Source of the DNA: Progne subis subis | Taxonomy: Eukaryota > Chordata > Aves > Passeriformes > Hirundinidae | NCBI GenBank assembly: GCA_022316685.1 | Contig: JAKJHU010000036.1 | Coordinates: 2,863,036 to 2,927,035 of the forward strand | Direction: 5' to 3' | Length of the DNA stretch: 64,000 nucleotides | Shown: piece by piece, positions 50,975-64,000 of the stretch | Position numbering within the stretch: the first letter of the stretch is position 1 | Layout of the letters: the number at the start of each line of letters is the position of its first letter | The notes under the pieces: generated by a model | What the model was told of the DNA's origin: nothing | The model's input: the letters and a program-made list of their open reading frames with translations, nothing else | The model's database searches: none | Made by a program: the position numbers and the translations under genes

Positions 50975-51148
50975 CAAGGAGGAATGGCCTTAAACTGAAA
51001 GAAGGTTGGGAATGGATGCTCCTTTCCCAGGCGTGTTAAAGGCCAGGTTAGATGGAGCTTTGAGCAGCCTTGTCCAGTGGCTGGACGAGGGGGCTGGGGC
51101 TGGAACTAGATGCTCCTTTCAACCCAAACTATTCTGTGATTCTATGAC
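50975..51148 (+). mobile_element. CR1 LINE 3' fragment
   Basis: The CR1 3' phrases GGCCAGGTTAGATGGAGCTT, TTGAGCAGCCTTGTCCAGTG, GGAACTAGATGCTCCTTTC and CAACCCAAACTATTCTGTGA, with ATTCTATGA at the end, identify a 5'-truncated plus-strand CR1. Confidence 0.92.
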
Positions 51149-54100
51149 TATTACAAAACATAATCAATGACAATCTCTCATCTGCTCAAATCGCATGCAC
51201 ATGCTCAAACTAATACACAAACCTGCATCATCTTTCCTTTTCATACTCTTCAAAGGAAGAATATATTTATAGGAGCTTTGCCTGCTGCCTGCATTTAATG
51301 CTAATACAATGGAACATAATATATTGAAACATCCTTTCCCTCTAAATACAAATGATACTTTAAGAAAATACAGGTTAAATGAATCTTGTGATTTTTTTCT
51401 TTGATTTTATCTGAATAGAAAAATGAGTAATATTTAATAATTTTTGGATCATCACTAGGTCAGCAAAGTAGTGCTATAAATTCACAGAAAACACCCAGAG
51501 TTCACACATTCTTATTAAGAATAGGCAGAAAATTTCAATGGCTATCAATTACTGTGTCTGCACCAGCTACAGAGCAGTAAAGAGAGGTAATAAACTAGGA
51601 CATGAGTAGGGCATATATGCCCACAAAAGCTCAGACTAAAGCAGAAAATCTCAAGAGGTTGTTTTATCTAGCCTGCAGCTGTATTAACTCACAAAGGAAA
51701 TTAACTGGGCAATTGTATGACCAAATTCAAGCTACCCTTAGGCTGTCCTTCTAAGGTCTAATCTTGAGCTAGAGTTATTATCCATGACCCAGAGAAAAGG
51801 CACAGCTTGTAGTGGTCATTTCTGAATAGTTCTCAGGACAGTTCATTATCCTCAATTTCAAAGTTGCTTTTCAAAAAAACCCCAGCACCATGATTCTGTG
51901 CTGTTACAGAGACACTGAGCTCCACTAAGGGCACGAGACAGCTTTGACATGGGCTCTGTCTGCTTACCATGGCACAGGCCATGCACGCCTGTGGCAGCAC
52001 GGTGAGCAATTGCTCTCACTTCTGAGGGGTTTAAATAGGTTTTAATTGAGGTTTGCAACAATCACTACACAGAAACACTTAACAGCTTTCTATTCTGAGT
52101 CACTGAGAGGTGGTAGTGGTGGTAGGGAGGAATGACCAGCATTTTAGTTTTTCTAGTATCTCTTTGGATATCAGTCCTTCCAGTTCATATTGCTATTCTC
52201 AGAACTCTCTTCAATTTGCCTTCAATAATCTCTACAGCTGGTTGGCCAGGACCAAAGGGACTAATCTAATCAATGTAGAAATGTACTTTGAATTTTAACC
52301 AGACACTACAGCACAAAGTTAACACAACACACATTCCGGACCACTGCATTTGAGCACATCACACTATAGAAATATGATAACAAAAATATATTCAACAGGC
52401 TTTATCCTAAACTGATATAAATTGGCAATTTAAAGCATTTTAAGATAAAGCCTGATGACTGACACTGGACTTTGGCCATACATCAGTACATGAAAATAAG
52501 GTTGTTCTTTTTCAAATTCCTAAAAGAAAAGGTCTGTTTACACAAATTTGACTACTAGAGCCACAGCTTTTTTGCACAGCCTAGTAACATATTGGGCATT
52601 GGTGTACTTCATGCTTCTTTGGGCTAGCTAAAAAAACCAAAAATAAACCAAAATCCCCCCCAAAACGAAAACCCTAGAAGAAAAGAGAACTACATTCAGA
52701 GACTTTAAGGCTCTGAATACTCTAATACAGGGGTTTTCAGTCAGGTAGAACTGGGTCACTATTCCTTGAGCACTTGTTGGGAAAGATCATAGGACAAAAA
52801 ATTTATTTTGTTGTAACTTGCTGGAAAACTGCTGTTATCTTGAAAAAAGGGATTAACTGCTTCACTCTACCAGTTCAGGAGGGCAAAGAATAAAAAACAT
52901 GAATAGAATATGCTGCAACAGTTATATTGAAAAGGGGCAATGTTGTTTTTACAACATTTTGTTGTAAATGTTTTTACCAGGTGGTAGTTCCTTTGTTCTG
53001 TGAATGTTCCCTTACTATAAAAACAGTGGGATATTTCACATAATTGTGACAGAAAAATTTGGTCAAATATGGCCTGAACTTACAATGACCTTGCATAAGT
53101 ATTTATCCCAGAAACCAAGAATTTTCAATATATTTACCTGTAACTACATCTCTGAACAGAGAGATGAATGATATTACCATATTTAGATAGATGATGTGTG
53201 TTATCATGTTTAGTAAATTATCTCATTGGAAGAGCAGAACTATTTATCAGCAAAGTAAAAGTCAGTATGTGTAAGATTGCAAAAATCTGAAAACTGGCTT
53301 TTTAGAGACTGCTCTGGAGACATGCAGACTTTTGAGATCACCTGAATTCACCCTCAAATGATATTCTCGAGCATTATTTTCAGCCTCTAACTCCCCTCCA
53401 AAAAACAATTTAATAGCACTCATTGAATTATATCACCTGAAGATCTCTAAACGTAATTTGGGAGAGGTAGGAAGTTGAGTTCTGTACTTCCCACAAGAAG
53501 CTGAGTGGACTTACATCTACAAGGCCCCAATTTTATAGAGAAAAAAGCCTGAACACCACCGTCAACAACAACCCCCCAAAGCAATATGAGATAATCTGAG
53601 TTGTGCATATTCTACAAATAATGATGCTCAGGATCTTGGGTCCTGGCAAAGTTTGATTTCAGCCCTGTCTGAATATAGCTTTTCTTTCTGGTCAGGGATC
53701 AGATCTCTGCTCAGATGCCAGGCAGGTTATGATTAATCGTCACCTACTAGTAAAAGTAATTGGCAAGATATCTTCAGGAAATTCTTGGGATGGATGATGC
53801 TGTTTGATTTTTGCAGATGTTGTTGTCACTCCAACCAAAAGGTCTATTTGTTTTCAAATATATAACACCATCTGGGATGGAAGTCATCTTAGTTGTCATT
53901 ACAGGCAAAACAAGTTGCTGATTTCGGTTCCTTTTTTAATCTTTTTGCAAGATGCAAAACAACATGGTATTTTTAGAAGTAGGAAAGTGAGCTGGTTTTA
54001 CACATCAAGATAATTCACAGAGATAAACACAGATGAGTGTGAAAATTGACTTTTACTGCTGTTGAAAAACGGGAAGATAGTAATGTACGGTAGTAGCACA

Positions 54101-57100
54101 AACAAGAGAAAAAAGGTCTACAAAAATATGTAATTCTGTCTAGGCACTGAAGTGGAATAAAAAATTCCAGGTGTTAATACTTCTCTACTGATATTTTTTC
54201 TTTTCTAACTGTGGAAAATGGCTACATCAGTCACTGCCTTCCATGTTAAGAAGTCCACTAAAACTGATCTGTGCATTGAAACTTGGATTTTCGTATCATC
54301 AGCTAAGCAATACCCCAGTGAAGAAATCTAATAGATGAATCACCTTGAACCCTTTCTCCCTTTATCATTTAGATTTGTAATATATTGGAATCATCTGAGT
54401 AAGCAAACTATTTTAATGTGAAATGAAAGTAACCTCCTGGAAATACAGACAACCTCTTTCTGGAATAAATGTTATTTTAATATAACTGAAGTGGGTCTAC
54501 TTAGAAAAACAGCTCATCATTATGTAAAGCTATCTTTTCGGGCAAAGAGAGGACTGGAAACAAGTCAAAGAAACTTATTAGGAAAGCTAATCAAATACAA
54601 CAAAAGTTAACTTGGTACTCTAAACAATTTCTGAACCAGAATGAAAAGGAATATTTTTAATAAGACAATACTGGATATTTTTTAGATGTGCAAACTAAAT
54701 ATTCCCTTTTAAAATTGTGAACTAGTGAAGATGAGTAAGATTTTTATTTTGTAATTTTTTAGAATTTTATAATGAAATCCTAATTCCATGCCCAGTAATG
54801 GATCAACCAGTGCTACTGATTACTGTGTCATTATATTAAAAGTATATGTACCTTGTTCCTGTGTAAAAGTAGCATCTTGTCAGACCATGATGGCAAATAC
54901 ATCCACATAATGTCACTTTACCTTCTGCTGTAGACAGCCAAAATATTTCTCTATGGTCTGAGAACCACAGTAGCTCAACAAGTAGAAAATTTTAGACTGT
55001 AGCTATGGTTGCCATATTTTATTTAGTCTAGATAAGAATAACAACATTCATGGGAACATTTCACCTGTCTTTGTACTGTTAGCAATTATTGTTCATGGCC
55101 CTACTGAGTATACAATCTTTCTATGGACTGAATAAGTCCTCAGCATCTTCATGTTATTAACAGCTGGCTCAATAAATCTTAAAAATCTAAGGGCCTCCTG
55201 CAAGCTGAGATTAAGTTCAATTACAAGCCTTTCATGGATTTATACTTTATTAACCTTTTCCAATAACTGATCTTTAACATAATTAATATGTACCTGCCAG
55301 AAGGAATAAAGCACTGCTTATTCAGTACAAGTTTTATTTGGCTTTAAGACAGGCTGACAGAAACATTTAAAACAGTGTCTTTGACCTAGTGTTCACCAAC
55401 CCAATTCTTGTTCAGCTAAAGAAACAAACTGTGAGTAACACATGCAGATTCTTCCCATAAATATTCACATATTCTGTCCAGCAGCTTTGTGCTTGCAATC
55501 ACTGGAAAACAAGGTCTGCTAGTCACTTTACTATGTCTGTATGTTGCTGGATGACAGTAGACCTGAGTGAAAAAGGCCATTGCAGTGAAGAGAAAATCAT
55601 CTGAAGGTTTCTGGAGGGAAAGGCAACAGGATGGATAGCCAGACACACACAGCCCTGAGGAGTAAAGACGCTCATTACATCAGGCTGTAAGAAAACCACA
55701 AAGTAATCATCAAGAGAAAAACAAAATAGCTACAGCATGGCAAGACTTGTGTATGGAGAAAGGGCTGAATAATTTAAGAGTGATTAGTCAGAAGACAAAT
55801 ATGAGACGGGATGGCAGATGGAGGTATGCAAGCTAGTGGAAGATAAGAAGGTCTGTTGGATGTCTCCTGTTTACCCTTTCTTATAAAGGTGAGATCAAAA
55901 GACTATTTAAATTTGATTTAAAAAAATACAAGATGCAATTGACTTGTAAAGTTCATTGCTCTGAGGTATAAAGTAATAACCAGGGAAAATTAAAGACAAG
56001 TTTGGATGTTTTCCCCTGAATTGCTGGAATTAGATTTTTCAGGAGATCCAAATTGTGTGAGTCAGCTACTGATTACTCCATATGTGATTGGCTATTTTGG
56101 GCTACAGGTGTTAACACCATCATTAGGGGTCTCTGGCACTAGTCAGCAAGTGAAAAGACACCAACCTGGACTCCTGTGTGATCCATCCCCGCAGGGAAGC
56201 ATTGCTATGTCTGTGCTGGATCCTTGCAGCCACAAGGGAGGAATCTATGGGCAGGAATGTGCACTTTCATGGCCTTTTCATCACACTGTAAAAGCTTAGG
56301 CAGGCACAGGAGGGCAGGGGGTCTGGAAGTGTTCATCTAACACATTCCCAGATTGTGGGTAAAATGAAGGTGACGCAGTGGCATGGGAGTGGAAAAGACA
56401 AAAAAATTGGGAACAGAAAAATCCATGGTGTGCAGGTGAAAGTGGATGAGTGGAAACTGACAAGCAAAGATGCTGAAATGAGCAGGGAGAGAAAAATATG
56501 TCTCTGAGGAGAGGAAAAGCCTGTTTGTAGGTGGAGAAGGAAGAGACAGTATTAAAAATCTGCTCTCAAATTCACAGGGTGGTGGGGAAACAGAAGGTAT
56601 CCAGTAGCTGAGTTATTTAACACAGATGTCGAAGGCAGCAACCTGGGTCCCTCCATGTTGGCTGAAAGAGTTTCTACATTCAGTTTTCTGAACTTCCCCT
56701 CAGAGGCAAAAACCTCTCCCTGATGCCTAAAAGCAGAACTTGCATTTCTAACCTATACAGCTATTTTGGATGTCTGCACAATCGGTGAGTGCCTCTTGGG
56801 ACTCCTCTGTTTCTGTAAATACAGAGTTTATTCAGATTACATACAGAACCAGACATGTCCAGCCAGTCTTTACCCTCAGCTGCTATCCCACCTACAATTT
56901 GTGTGTGAGCAGCCCAAGAATTAGTACTGTGCCAGCAAGAAGGTTTATATAATTTGGAGAACACTAGTGTGGGGCTACTTACACAGCCACACTTGAGAAT
57001 TCCTGGTGTGGGAGATATGAAGAAGAAATAGAAGTTCTGTTCAGTGCTTGTCAGAAAGGAAAAATCCCATACCTGGCATCACTCTTCCAAACCCAAGAGG

Positions 57101-57512
57101 GGCAATCACAAAATGAGATCTTAAATACAGTAGATTATGTCATTTTTTGTGACAACCTCTCCACTCTGCCTTGTGACATTTTCGTCTGAAATGAAACACA
57201 CTCTGCACTGTGGGGGTGACACGAATAGGCTGAGCTGGCAGAGGGGAGCCCCAGGACTGAAAGAACTCTGCCTTTGCTGTGGCTGCTGCCCAGGTGGTCA
57301 CATAAATGCATTGGGCCACCACTACTGAGCAACTCAAAAGTAAAAGTGAGTGGCTTCCTTTACACCATTTAGGAGCTTCCATAGGTTGATGTAAAATGGA
57401 TCTGATGGTCACCTTCCTTGGATCTGGTATTGACAGCAATATCAGCTGTCACCAAAGAACAAAGCTCACTTTTGAGAGCTATCAGCACAGGCTTAAAGAT
57501 AAAAAAAAGCAA

Positions 57513-57538
57513 TTTTTTTTTTTTTTTTTTTTTTTTTT
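57513..57538. repeat. T26 homopolymer
   Basis: An uninterrupted run of 26 T bases, with no element recognisable beside it. Confidence 0.95.
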
Positions 57539-58499
57539 AATGGGAAACAACAGGTTATGGGCACCTAGTGCTTAAGTGCTAGGGATGGGAGGAAATTAAA
57601 ACGTGCAGAACATGCCCAAATTGCCATCTAGAAATATGCAAATATTTCTACTTAGCCATGTTAAACTTGATATAGAAATACTGTAACTCTTACACAGTGG
57701 AACAATATTGTTATGTTGTCAAACCTTCCTAACTACTGTATTTAATATAGCAGGTGTAAAAAGGAGGAATTAAAACCTGTATTTTCTCTCTTATACACAA
57801 GTCTTTTCCTAATGTAGCAGTTGGAGTGTAACCATTTGAGGCATGATCATAAAAATAGATATCTCTTGCAACTCCCACTGGGGTACTATGCCCATCAGTC
57901 ACTTCAGCAGTGCTGGTGGCAACATGCAGTTCTCTGAAGGGATGTAAAAGAATGGAAACATCTGTGGAGGCTGCATTTCTTCAAGCTTTGAGATCACTAA
58001 TGAGCTAGTGGCAAGGCTGGATGAAGACATCTGGCAATCAATTTGATGATATTGAGCGTAAAGTGGGCAAAGCTTATGTTTTACATCTGTCAGCATTGAC
58101 AGATAACAAATTAAAGCTGAGTAGATACCAGAGAACTGCAGGTGAAGAAACAAACACTATCTCTAAAGCAATAAAAAATGTCTATATTTCTAAACAACAG
58201 TACAGTCAAGCAAAATGAAACTGCTGCTCTTAGACAAGTGCACCAACAACCTTTTTCCTGGAGACTTCACTCACACAAGGTGACTTGAAGAGAAATAAAC
58301 TAGTCTTCAGCAAGGAGAGCAATAAAATCACAACATTCAGCAGTTATAAGAGAAATAGTTATAAACTAAAAGAAGCAAAGAAATGGATATATGAAATAGC
58401 CTGCTCATATGCTGCAGGGTGAATGAAGAAGGAACTGTTATTTGTGCAAAAGAACTGGTGAAAGTGGACTTCATATAGGTAATCATGAATGAGGTAGTC

Positions 58500-58736
58500 T
58501 CCCACAATACAATATCTAGAGGTGTCTAGACACTGGACATTAGGAGGTATTTATTTACAGAGTGGATTGTCAAACATGGGAAGAGGCTTCCTACAGAAGT
58601 GGTCAATACCTCTTGAATGTCAGTGTTTAGGAGGCTTTTGGACAATGTCCTTAATAACATGCTTAGACTTTTGGTCAACCTTGAACTGGTCAGGTAATTG
58701 GACTAGATGATCACTGTAGCTCTCTTCCAACTGAAA
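58500..58736 (+). mobile_element. Diverged CR1 LINE 3' fragment
   Basis: Recognisable phrases in CR1 order are CACTGGACATTAGGAGGTAT, TTTACAGAGTGG, GAGGCTTCCTACAGAAGTGG, GGCTTTTGGACAATG, and near the end GGACTAGATGATCACTGTAG with CTCTTCCAACTGAAA. It lacks a clean ATTCTGTG tail. The pyrimidine repeat block starts exactly where that tail would be. Confidence 0.8.
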
Positions 58737-59343
<607 letters not shown>

Positions 59344-59836
59344 TCATTTGATATTGAGATGCTTGAGCGTGTCCAGAGGAGGGCAACGAGGCTGGTGAGG
59401 GGCTTGGAACACAAGCCCTATGAGGAACGTTTGAAGGAGCTGGGGTTGTTTAGCCTGGAGAAGAGGAGGCTTAGAGGTGACCTTATTACTCTCTACAACT
59501 TCCTGAAGGGAGGTTGTAGACAGGTGGGGGTCGGTCTTTTCCACCGGGCAGCAACTGACAGAACAAGGGGACACAGTCTCAAGCTACATCATGGAAGGTA
59601 CAGGTTAGATATTAGGAAAAAATTTTTCATTGAAAGAATAATAAAGTACTGGAATTGTCTTCCCAGGGAGGTGGTGGAGTCACCATCTCTGGATGTGTTT
59701 AAAAAAAGACTGGACATGGCACTTAGTGCTATAGTCTAGTTGAGGTGTTAACGCATAGGTTGGACTTGATGATCTTAGAGGTCTCTTCCAACCTCATTAT
59801 TCTGTGATTCTGTGATTCTGTGATTCTGTGATTTCT
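59344..59836 (+). mobile_element. CR1 LINE 3' end, well preserved
   Basis: About 490 bp of the CR1 3' end finishes in four copies of ATTCTGTG. GGTTGGACTTGATGATCTTA and GTCTCTTCCAACCTC precede the tail. The 5' end is truncated at the repeat block. Similarity to the minus-strand copy at 18825-19093 is high by eye over their shared part. It is oriented opposite to KCNQ5. Confidence 0.96.
59359..59739 (+). pseudogene. CR1 ORF2 C-terminal fragment
   Basis: This 126-codon open frame starts [20 protein letters not shown] and continues with [20 protein letters not shown] and [19 protein letters not shown], ending at a natural stop. It is the C-terminal tail, past the polymerase core, of the CR1 endonuclease/reverse transcriptase protein. 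It lacks the endonuclease and the catalytic motifs, so it is a dead 5'-truncated remnant. The intact frame indicates recent insertion, not function. Confidence 0.93.
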
Positions 59837-62017
59837 CAATATGTTGCACATAATTGCTTTCAAATAATTCTGATAAGATTCCTGCAGTAAATGCCAACGC
59901 AATTACTCCACTTAGACCTCCTCAGGTGTTTTCATTTGGGCTGACAGGGGTGAAGCTGGGACACGAATGAGAGAAAGCAGGATTTGATTGACTAACGTGT
60001 GAGAGAGTCAATCTTGGCTCAAACGGTCAGACTGACAGTTGTCTAATGTCTCACACCAAGATATTAGCATTCAAATTTATGGTAACCTGCTGACAAAGCG
60101 CCCCCGGGTAATTATTGGCATATTAGTAAAATAGAAGACACACTGAGAGTGGCTTTTGAAGTCAAGTAAAGTAAAGGGGTATCACAGTCCTGTGAGAGGC
60201 TACATGACTGCTGAGAGCATTCATGTAATGAATTTAAGTAATGGGCAGCTGCAAAAGCCCAAATAGTGAACAGTTAGTCTAATGGGATTGTTTTGAACCA
60301 ATACGAAAATAATCCTAAGGTATCAAGATTTCTTCCTGGAAAGCATAATTCACTGTTGCAAAAGCATAACTTGTACAAAGAAGGAATTCTTCTTAAAGAG
60401 AAGCTATAGGCAAGAGCTGACGATGATCTGAAATAGGAGTTACAAAGAATATCACACATCAAAGCAGCTGATCTGCAGCACAACATCTGGAAAGAAGCCA
60501 AGAAAGCTCAGAATTTTATTGCAGATCAGTTATGCTCTGAGATGTTATTCACATCATTAAAAAATATAATTTTTTTTAGATGCCAAGAGTGATAAAATTT
60601 GAAAAATAAACCATTTTACTACTTCTGAGACTCCATACACTCAAGTAGGCAGATAAGTGCATTTGGCACAATCCTGTCTAACTTCCACACCAGTGTTTAT
60701 ACTAATAACTACTTAATTTTGAATTGGCAAAGTTATACATACTTCTGGCATGTTGTCTATGGATATGATGGGAATTCAGCATAGTAAGTCAGGATATAAA
60801 CATCAAATCAAATAAAGGTAGATTATGAAAAGAAAGGTATTTGTCTAAGCAACTTCATATTCTGGGTATCTCTAGTAGCAAGAAGTTTAAAGCCAGTCCC
60901 TAAAAAAGTGAGCAAAACTGAACATACAAAGACTATAGCCAGAAAAGGTCAACTGCTGCTTGGTTTGTGAGTTGCTTCCCTCCTTTTCAAACATTATCCA
61001 GTCACAGCTCATAAACAGCATTAGAATTGCTACGACACACTTTTATATTGCATCATATTTTAAAACAGATAGCATTTAATATCACATTATTCTTCTTCTT
61101 ATCATCATCATCCTTATGATTATCATAATCCTTAGCCTTTTCATTACCCTTATGATTATTACATGTATTTTCTGAGATTCAAATATGAGAGATAAATACT
61201 AATCTGAAAGATTGATTAAATCCTATACAAAATCTGGATGAGAATGGACAGGAGCTTTATTATTTCTAAATAATTTGACTATGATGTTTGACTTTAGGAC
61301 ACTGTGCTAACAAAAGGGAACTGGATTAGTAATTGCTAAACATTTCAGTGCAGGTACTGAGTTATATTGGTCTTGTTCAAAATGGATAATTACTTCATGC
61401 TTAAGAAAATATCTTTTGTAGCCTTCTAATGCAGGAGTTCTATTATTACAAATAAATCCTTTTTAATAAAATGTCGCTGTCTTTTAACAGCCTTTCTATC
61501 ACAACCCTGTGTCTTTAGTGTTCATGTCCCAGGTTGCCCAGTTCATGGTAGGGGCTCATCTACTCTATGTCAGAAACACAACAGTAGCACTAGTGTAAGA
61601 TCAAAAAACCACAGCATGAACAAACACAGGCTGCTGGATTCTCTAGCTCATACCAGAAAGAAACTTCCGTCTGAAATGCATTGTACCAAACTAGATTTCC
61701 TTTGAGCAGCAGATGTACAACCTCTAGAAAGAGGAGATCAGAGCCTGATGTCTTTAATCCCAGCATACGTTACCTTACGCAGCAGCAAGGTTAGTAGTCA
61801 GCAAAAGTAAGTGTGAAAGGATAAGGCCCATAGATTATTTTTCTACACATTTCTAAAAACTGCATTGCCAGAACTGTCAAGCATGAAGATATGCCACTAA
61901 GTATTCGTTTTAAAAACCTACATAATTTGGGACCAATCTAGCCTAAAGAACACCTCTGTTCATGGCACCGAATTATGGCTGCTGAAATCATCTGAGGAAA
62001 TTTTGATTTGAAACCTA

Positions 62018-62044
62018 ACTACTACTACTACCACTACTACTATT
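62018..62044. repeat. TAC-type trinucleotide repeat
   Basis: About nine ACT/CTA units with one interruption (TACCAC). Confidence 0.85.
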
Positions 62045-62889
62045 GCTAGTATCAGAGTATTTTCTGGAGTGAAGTGAGCAGGGTGTGTATGAGATGAGTT
62101 CAAGTTCAGCTGGCAGAAGGTCCCCAAACATGAAATTTGCCGTAACTTGTTTTTTTTCTGGGATTTATAATGAAATGTGATGTGAGATATGTCTTCTTAG
62201 TCAAGGATATACTTAATTACAGACCATCTCTGGGTTATTTAGAGTTCAAATTACACTGGAAAGGGGCTGTTTATATTGTTTATCATGAGCAGCAGATTTA
62301 CCATCTGTCTGTATTTAAACTTTATAATGTGTCTAAATACCAAGGTGACAGACACATAATGTGTCATTACACAAATCTATTGAAATAATTCAAATTAAAT
62401 GTCCAGAAGATCTTGTAACACACTAGATATGGATTTGTTTATAAAGGTTTGACAAAAGTTCCACATGATGGTTCATTACCACTCTAATTATTGAAAAATA
62501 GATCCAGTAATAGTCAACAGTCGCTGCTATCACTTAATGCTCTGAAACAAGGTTCGCCAGCCATGAAGTTCAAGGGCCTGATTACAGATAATGGACTTAA
62601 GCTTCCTGTTGGGAATTTGCTCATTCTGCAGCCTCAACAGAATTTGAACTTTTGACATTTCCATCATGTTGTAGCTTGACTAGAGGTAAAATAGAAGCAG
62701 CTGTGGTGAAACTGCTAATGGACTAACTGAAATATATGAAATCTTTCACTCGGCTGGACCACCAGGACGTGTCGTTTCCCTGGAAAAATGTACTATTACT
62801 AGAAGTAGGCTCAAAGTTAAAGTGACAAAAAATTCTGTAAGAAAAGTTTCCACTCCTGACTTTAAATTGAATAAAGTTTAGACACTAGA

Positions 62890-63507
62890 GTCAGCAGTGT
62901 GCTCTGGCAGCCAGGAGGGTGAACCCTGTCCTGGGTACATCAGGCACAGCATCGCCAGCCGGGCAAGGGAGGGGATTGTCCCCTCTGCTCTGCACTGGGG
63001 CAGCCTCACCTCCAGTGCTGGGGGCAGTTTGGGTACCACAGTGTAAGGAATACACTGAACTGTTAGAGAGTGTCCAAAGGAGGGCAATGAAGATGGTGAA
63101 GGGCCTTGAGGGGAAGCTGTGTGAGGAGCAGCTGAGGGCACTGGGTCTGTTCAGCCTGGAGGAGACTGAGAGGAAACATCACTGCAGTTACAACTTCCTC
63201 ATGAGGGGAAGAGGAGAGGCAGGCACTGATCTCTTCTCTCCAAGCAAACAGGACCCAAGGGAATGGCCTGAAGTTTTGTCAGGGGAGGTTTAGGCTGGAT
63301 ATCAGGAAAAGATTCTTCACCCAGAGGATGGCTGGGCACTGGAACAGGCTCCCCAGGGAAGAGGTCACAGCACCAGCCTGATAGGATTCAAGAAGTGTTT
63401 GGACAATGCTCTCAGGCACATGGTGTCACTTGGGGGTGGTCCTGTGCAGGGCCAGGAGTTGGACTTTGATGATCCCTGTGGACCAACTCAGCATATTTTA
63501 TGATTAT
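62890..63507 (+). mobile_element. Older CR1 LINE fragment
   Basis: CR1 ORF2 phrases appear in order: GGGGATTGTCCCCTCTGCTC, GAGAGTGTCCAAAGGAGGGC, AAGGGCCTTGAGGGGAAGC, CTGTTCAGCCTGGAGGAGAC, and 3' phrases GGAACAGGCTCCCCAGGGAA and GTTGGACTTTGATGATCCCT. It ends near TTTTATGATTATATG. The frame is broken several times (for example around 63175 and 63290), so it is older than the copy at 59344. It extends further 5' into ORF2 than the other copies in the window. Confidence 0.92.
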
Positions 63508-64000
63508 ATGTTTAAAATTCACTTGCTCTTGTTGGGCTTTCTCACATAGGAGTCCCAAAATCTCTTACAGAGTTAGTGGAGGGAAAGAAGTTCATCTGAA
63601 AGCTCAGTGGACTTCAGACATGCAGGTGAGGCCAGCCGGATCTTATTCTTCTGACCCAGAGCTTGTTGTTTATTATTCCTAAATATTTTTAAAGTATCCT
63701 AAGTGGAAGCTGCCCTCACACACTGAGATCTCACTGTGATGGTAAATCCTCTGATACATATAGGATAGTAGCCAGAAGTTTAATTTTGTCAGGTCACATG
63801 CCATCACCTGGGAGCCCATTGCCAGAGGAAGGACAATGGACTCTTCATTTATTTCAGTGTCCCAAAATGGCTTGACAGGGAGTGGATGCCATATATCTTC
63901 CCAGTTAGCCTTGTCCTCTTTTTTGGGGGTGGGGGGGAATCTTCAGTGAGCTAAGATGTTGTGTTCCTCTGAGGAATGGTTTTTCACCTCAGAGTCCCCC

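Noticed and set aside
51858..52061. 67-codon minus-strand frame with splice-like GTAAGC as a possible extra exon
   Set aside because: No similarity to Kv7 or any family I know; the splice-like site is common by chance.
62919..63293. 124-codon plus-strand open frame as a host gene
   Set aside because: The sequence is clearly CR1 ORF2 with frame breaks, not a host gene.

Overview
This window is nuclear DNA from a vertebrate, most probably a bird. It is AT-rich with large introns and GT-AG splice sites. Its dominant interspersed repeats are 5'-truncated CR1 LINEs ending in the ATTCTGTG-type tail typical of avian (more broadly sauropsid) CR1, and there are a few LTR elements. I saw no rRNA or tRNA gene, no CRISPR array and no prokaryotic gene organisation.

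The whole window appears to lie inside one gene on the minus strand, KCNQ5 (Kv7.5, a voltage-gated M-type potassium channel). I found nine exons by splice sites, reading phase and family motifs. In transcript order they are: 46154-45979 (S3 end, S4), 45542-45417 (S5 and pore helix), 38544-38434 (selectivity filter and most of S6), 36549-36454 (S6 end, first calmodulin-binding helix), 33216-33122 (IQ-motif region), a 27-nt microexon 31603-31577, a 57-nt alternative exon 28529-28473, 23004-22784 (C-terminal linker) and 10301-10193 (start of helix B). All junctions are in phase. The first three exons should lie beyond base 64000 and the last exons before base 1; I looked for the adjacent ones and did not find them. 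The 27- and 57-nt exons match two alternative C-terminal cassettes known in mammalian KCNQ5 variants. Their flanking RBFOX-type and pyrimidine-rich motifs suggest a tissue-specific splicing switch, which is the most interesting hypothesis here.

Region by region: 1-10192 is intron, with a probable solo LTR (823-2244), a CR1 piece (3644-3855), an LTR-like element with a 5-bp target duplication (3857-4820), an unidentified coding-like remnant (about 4826-5140) and a CpG-rich patch with a CTCF-like motif (about 5150-5430). 10302-22783 is a long intron with one young CR1. 22784-38544 holds six exons. 38545-46154 holds a 6.9-kb intron, two exons and a short 436-bp intron. 46155-64000 is intron with several CR1 copies and a 607-bp satellite-like block of TTTCC and CTC repeats between two CR1s.

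Exon calls are strong because protein motifs, lengths and phases agree. Repeat boundaries are approximate except where a target duplication is named. Regulatory calls are inference.
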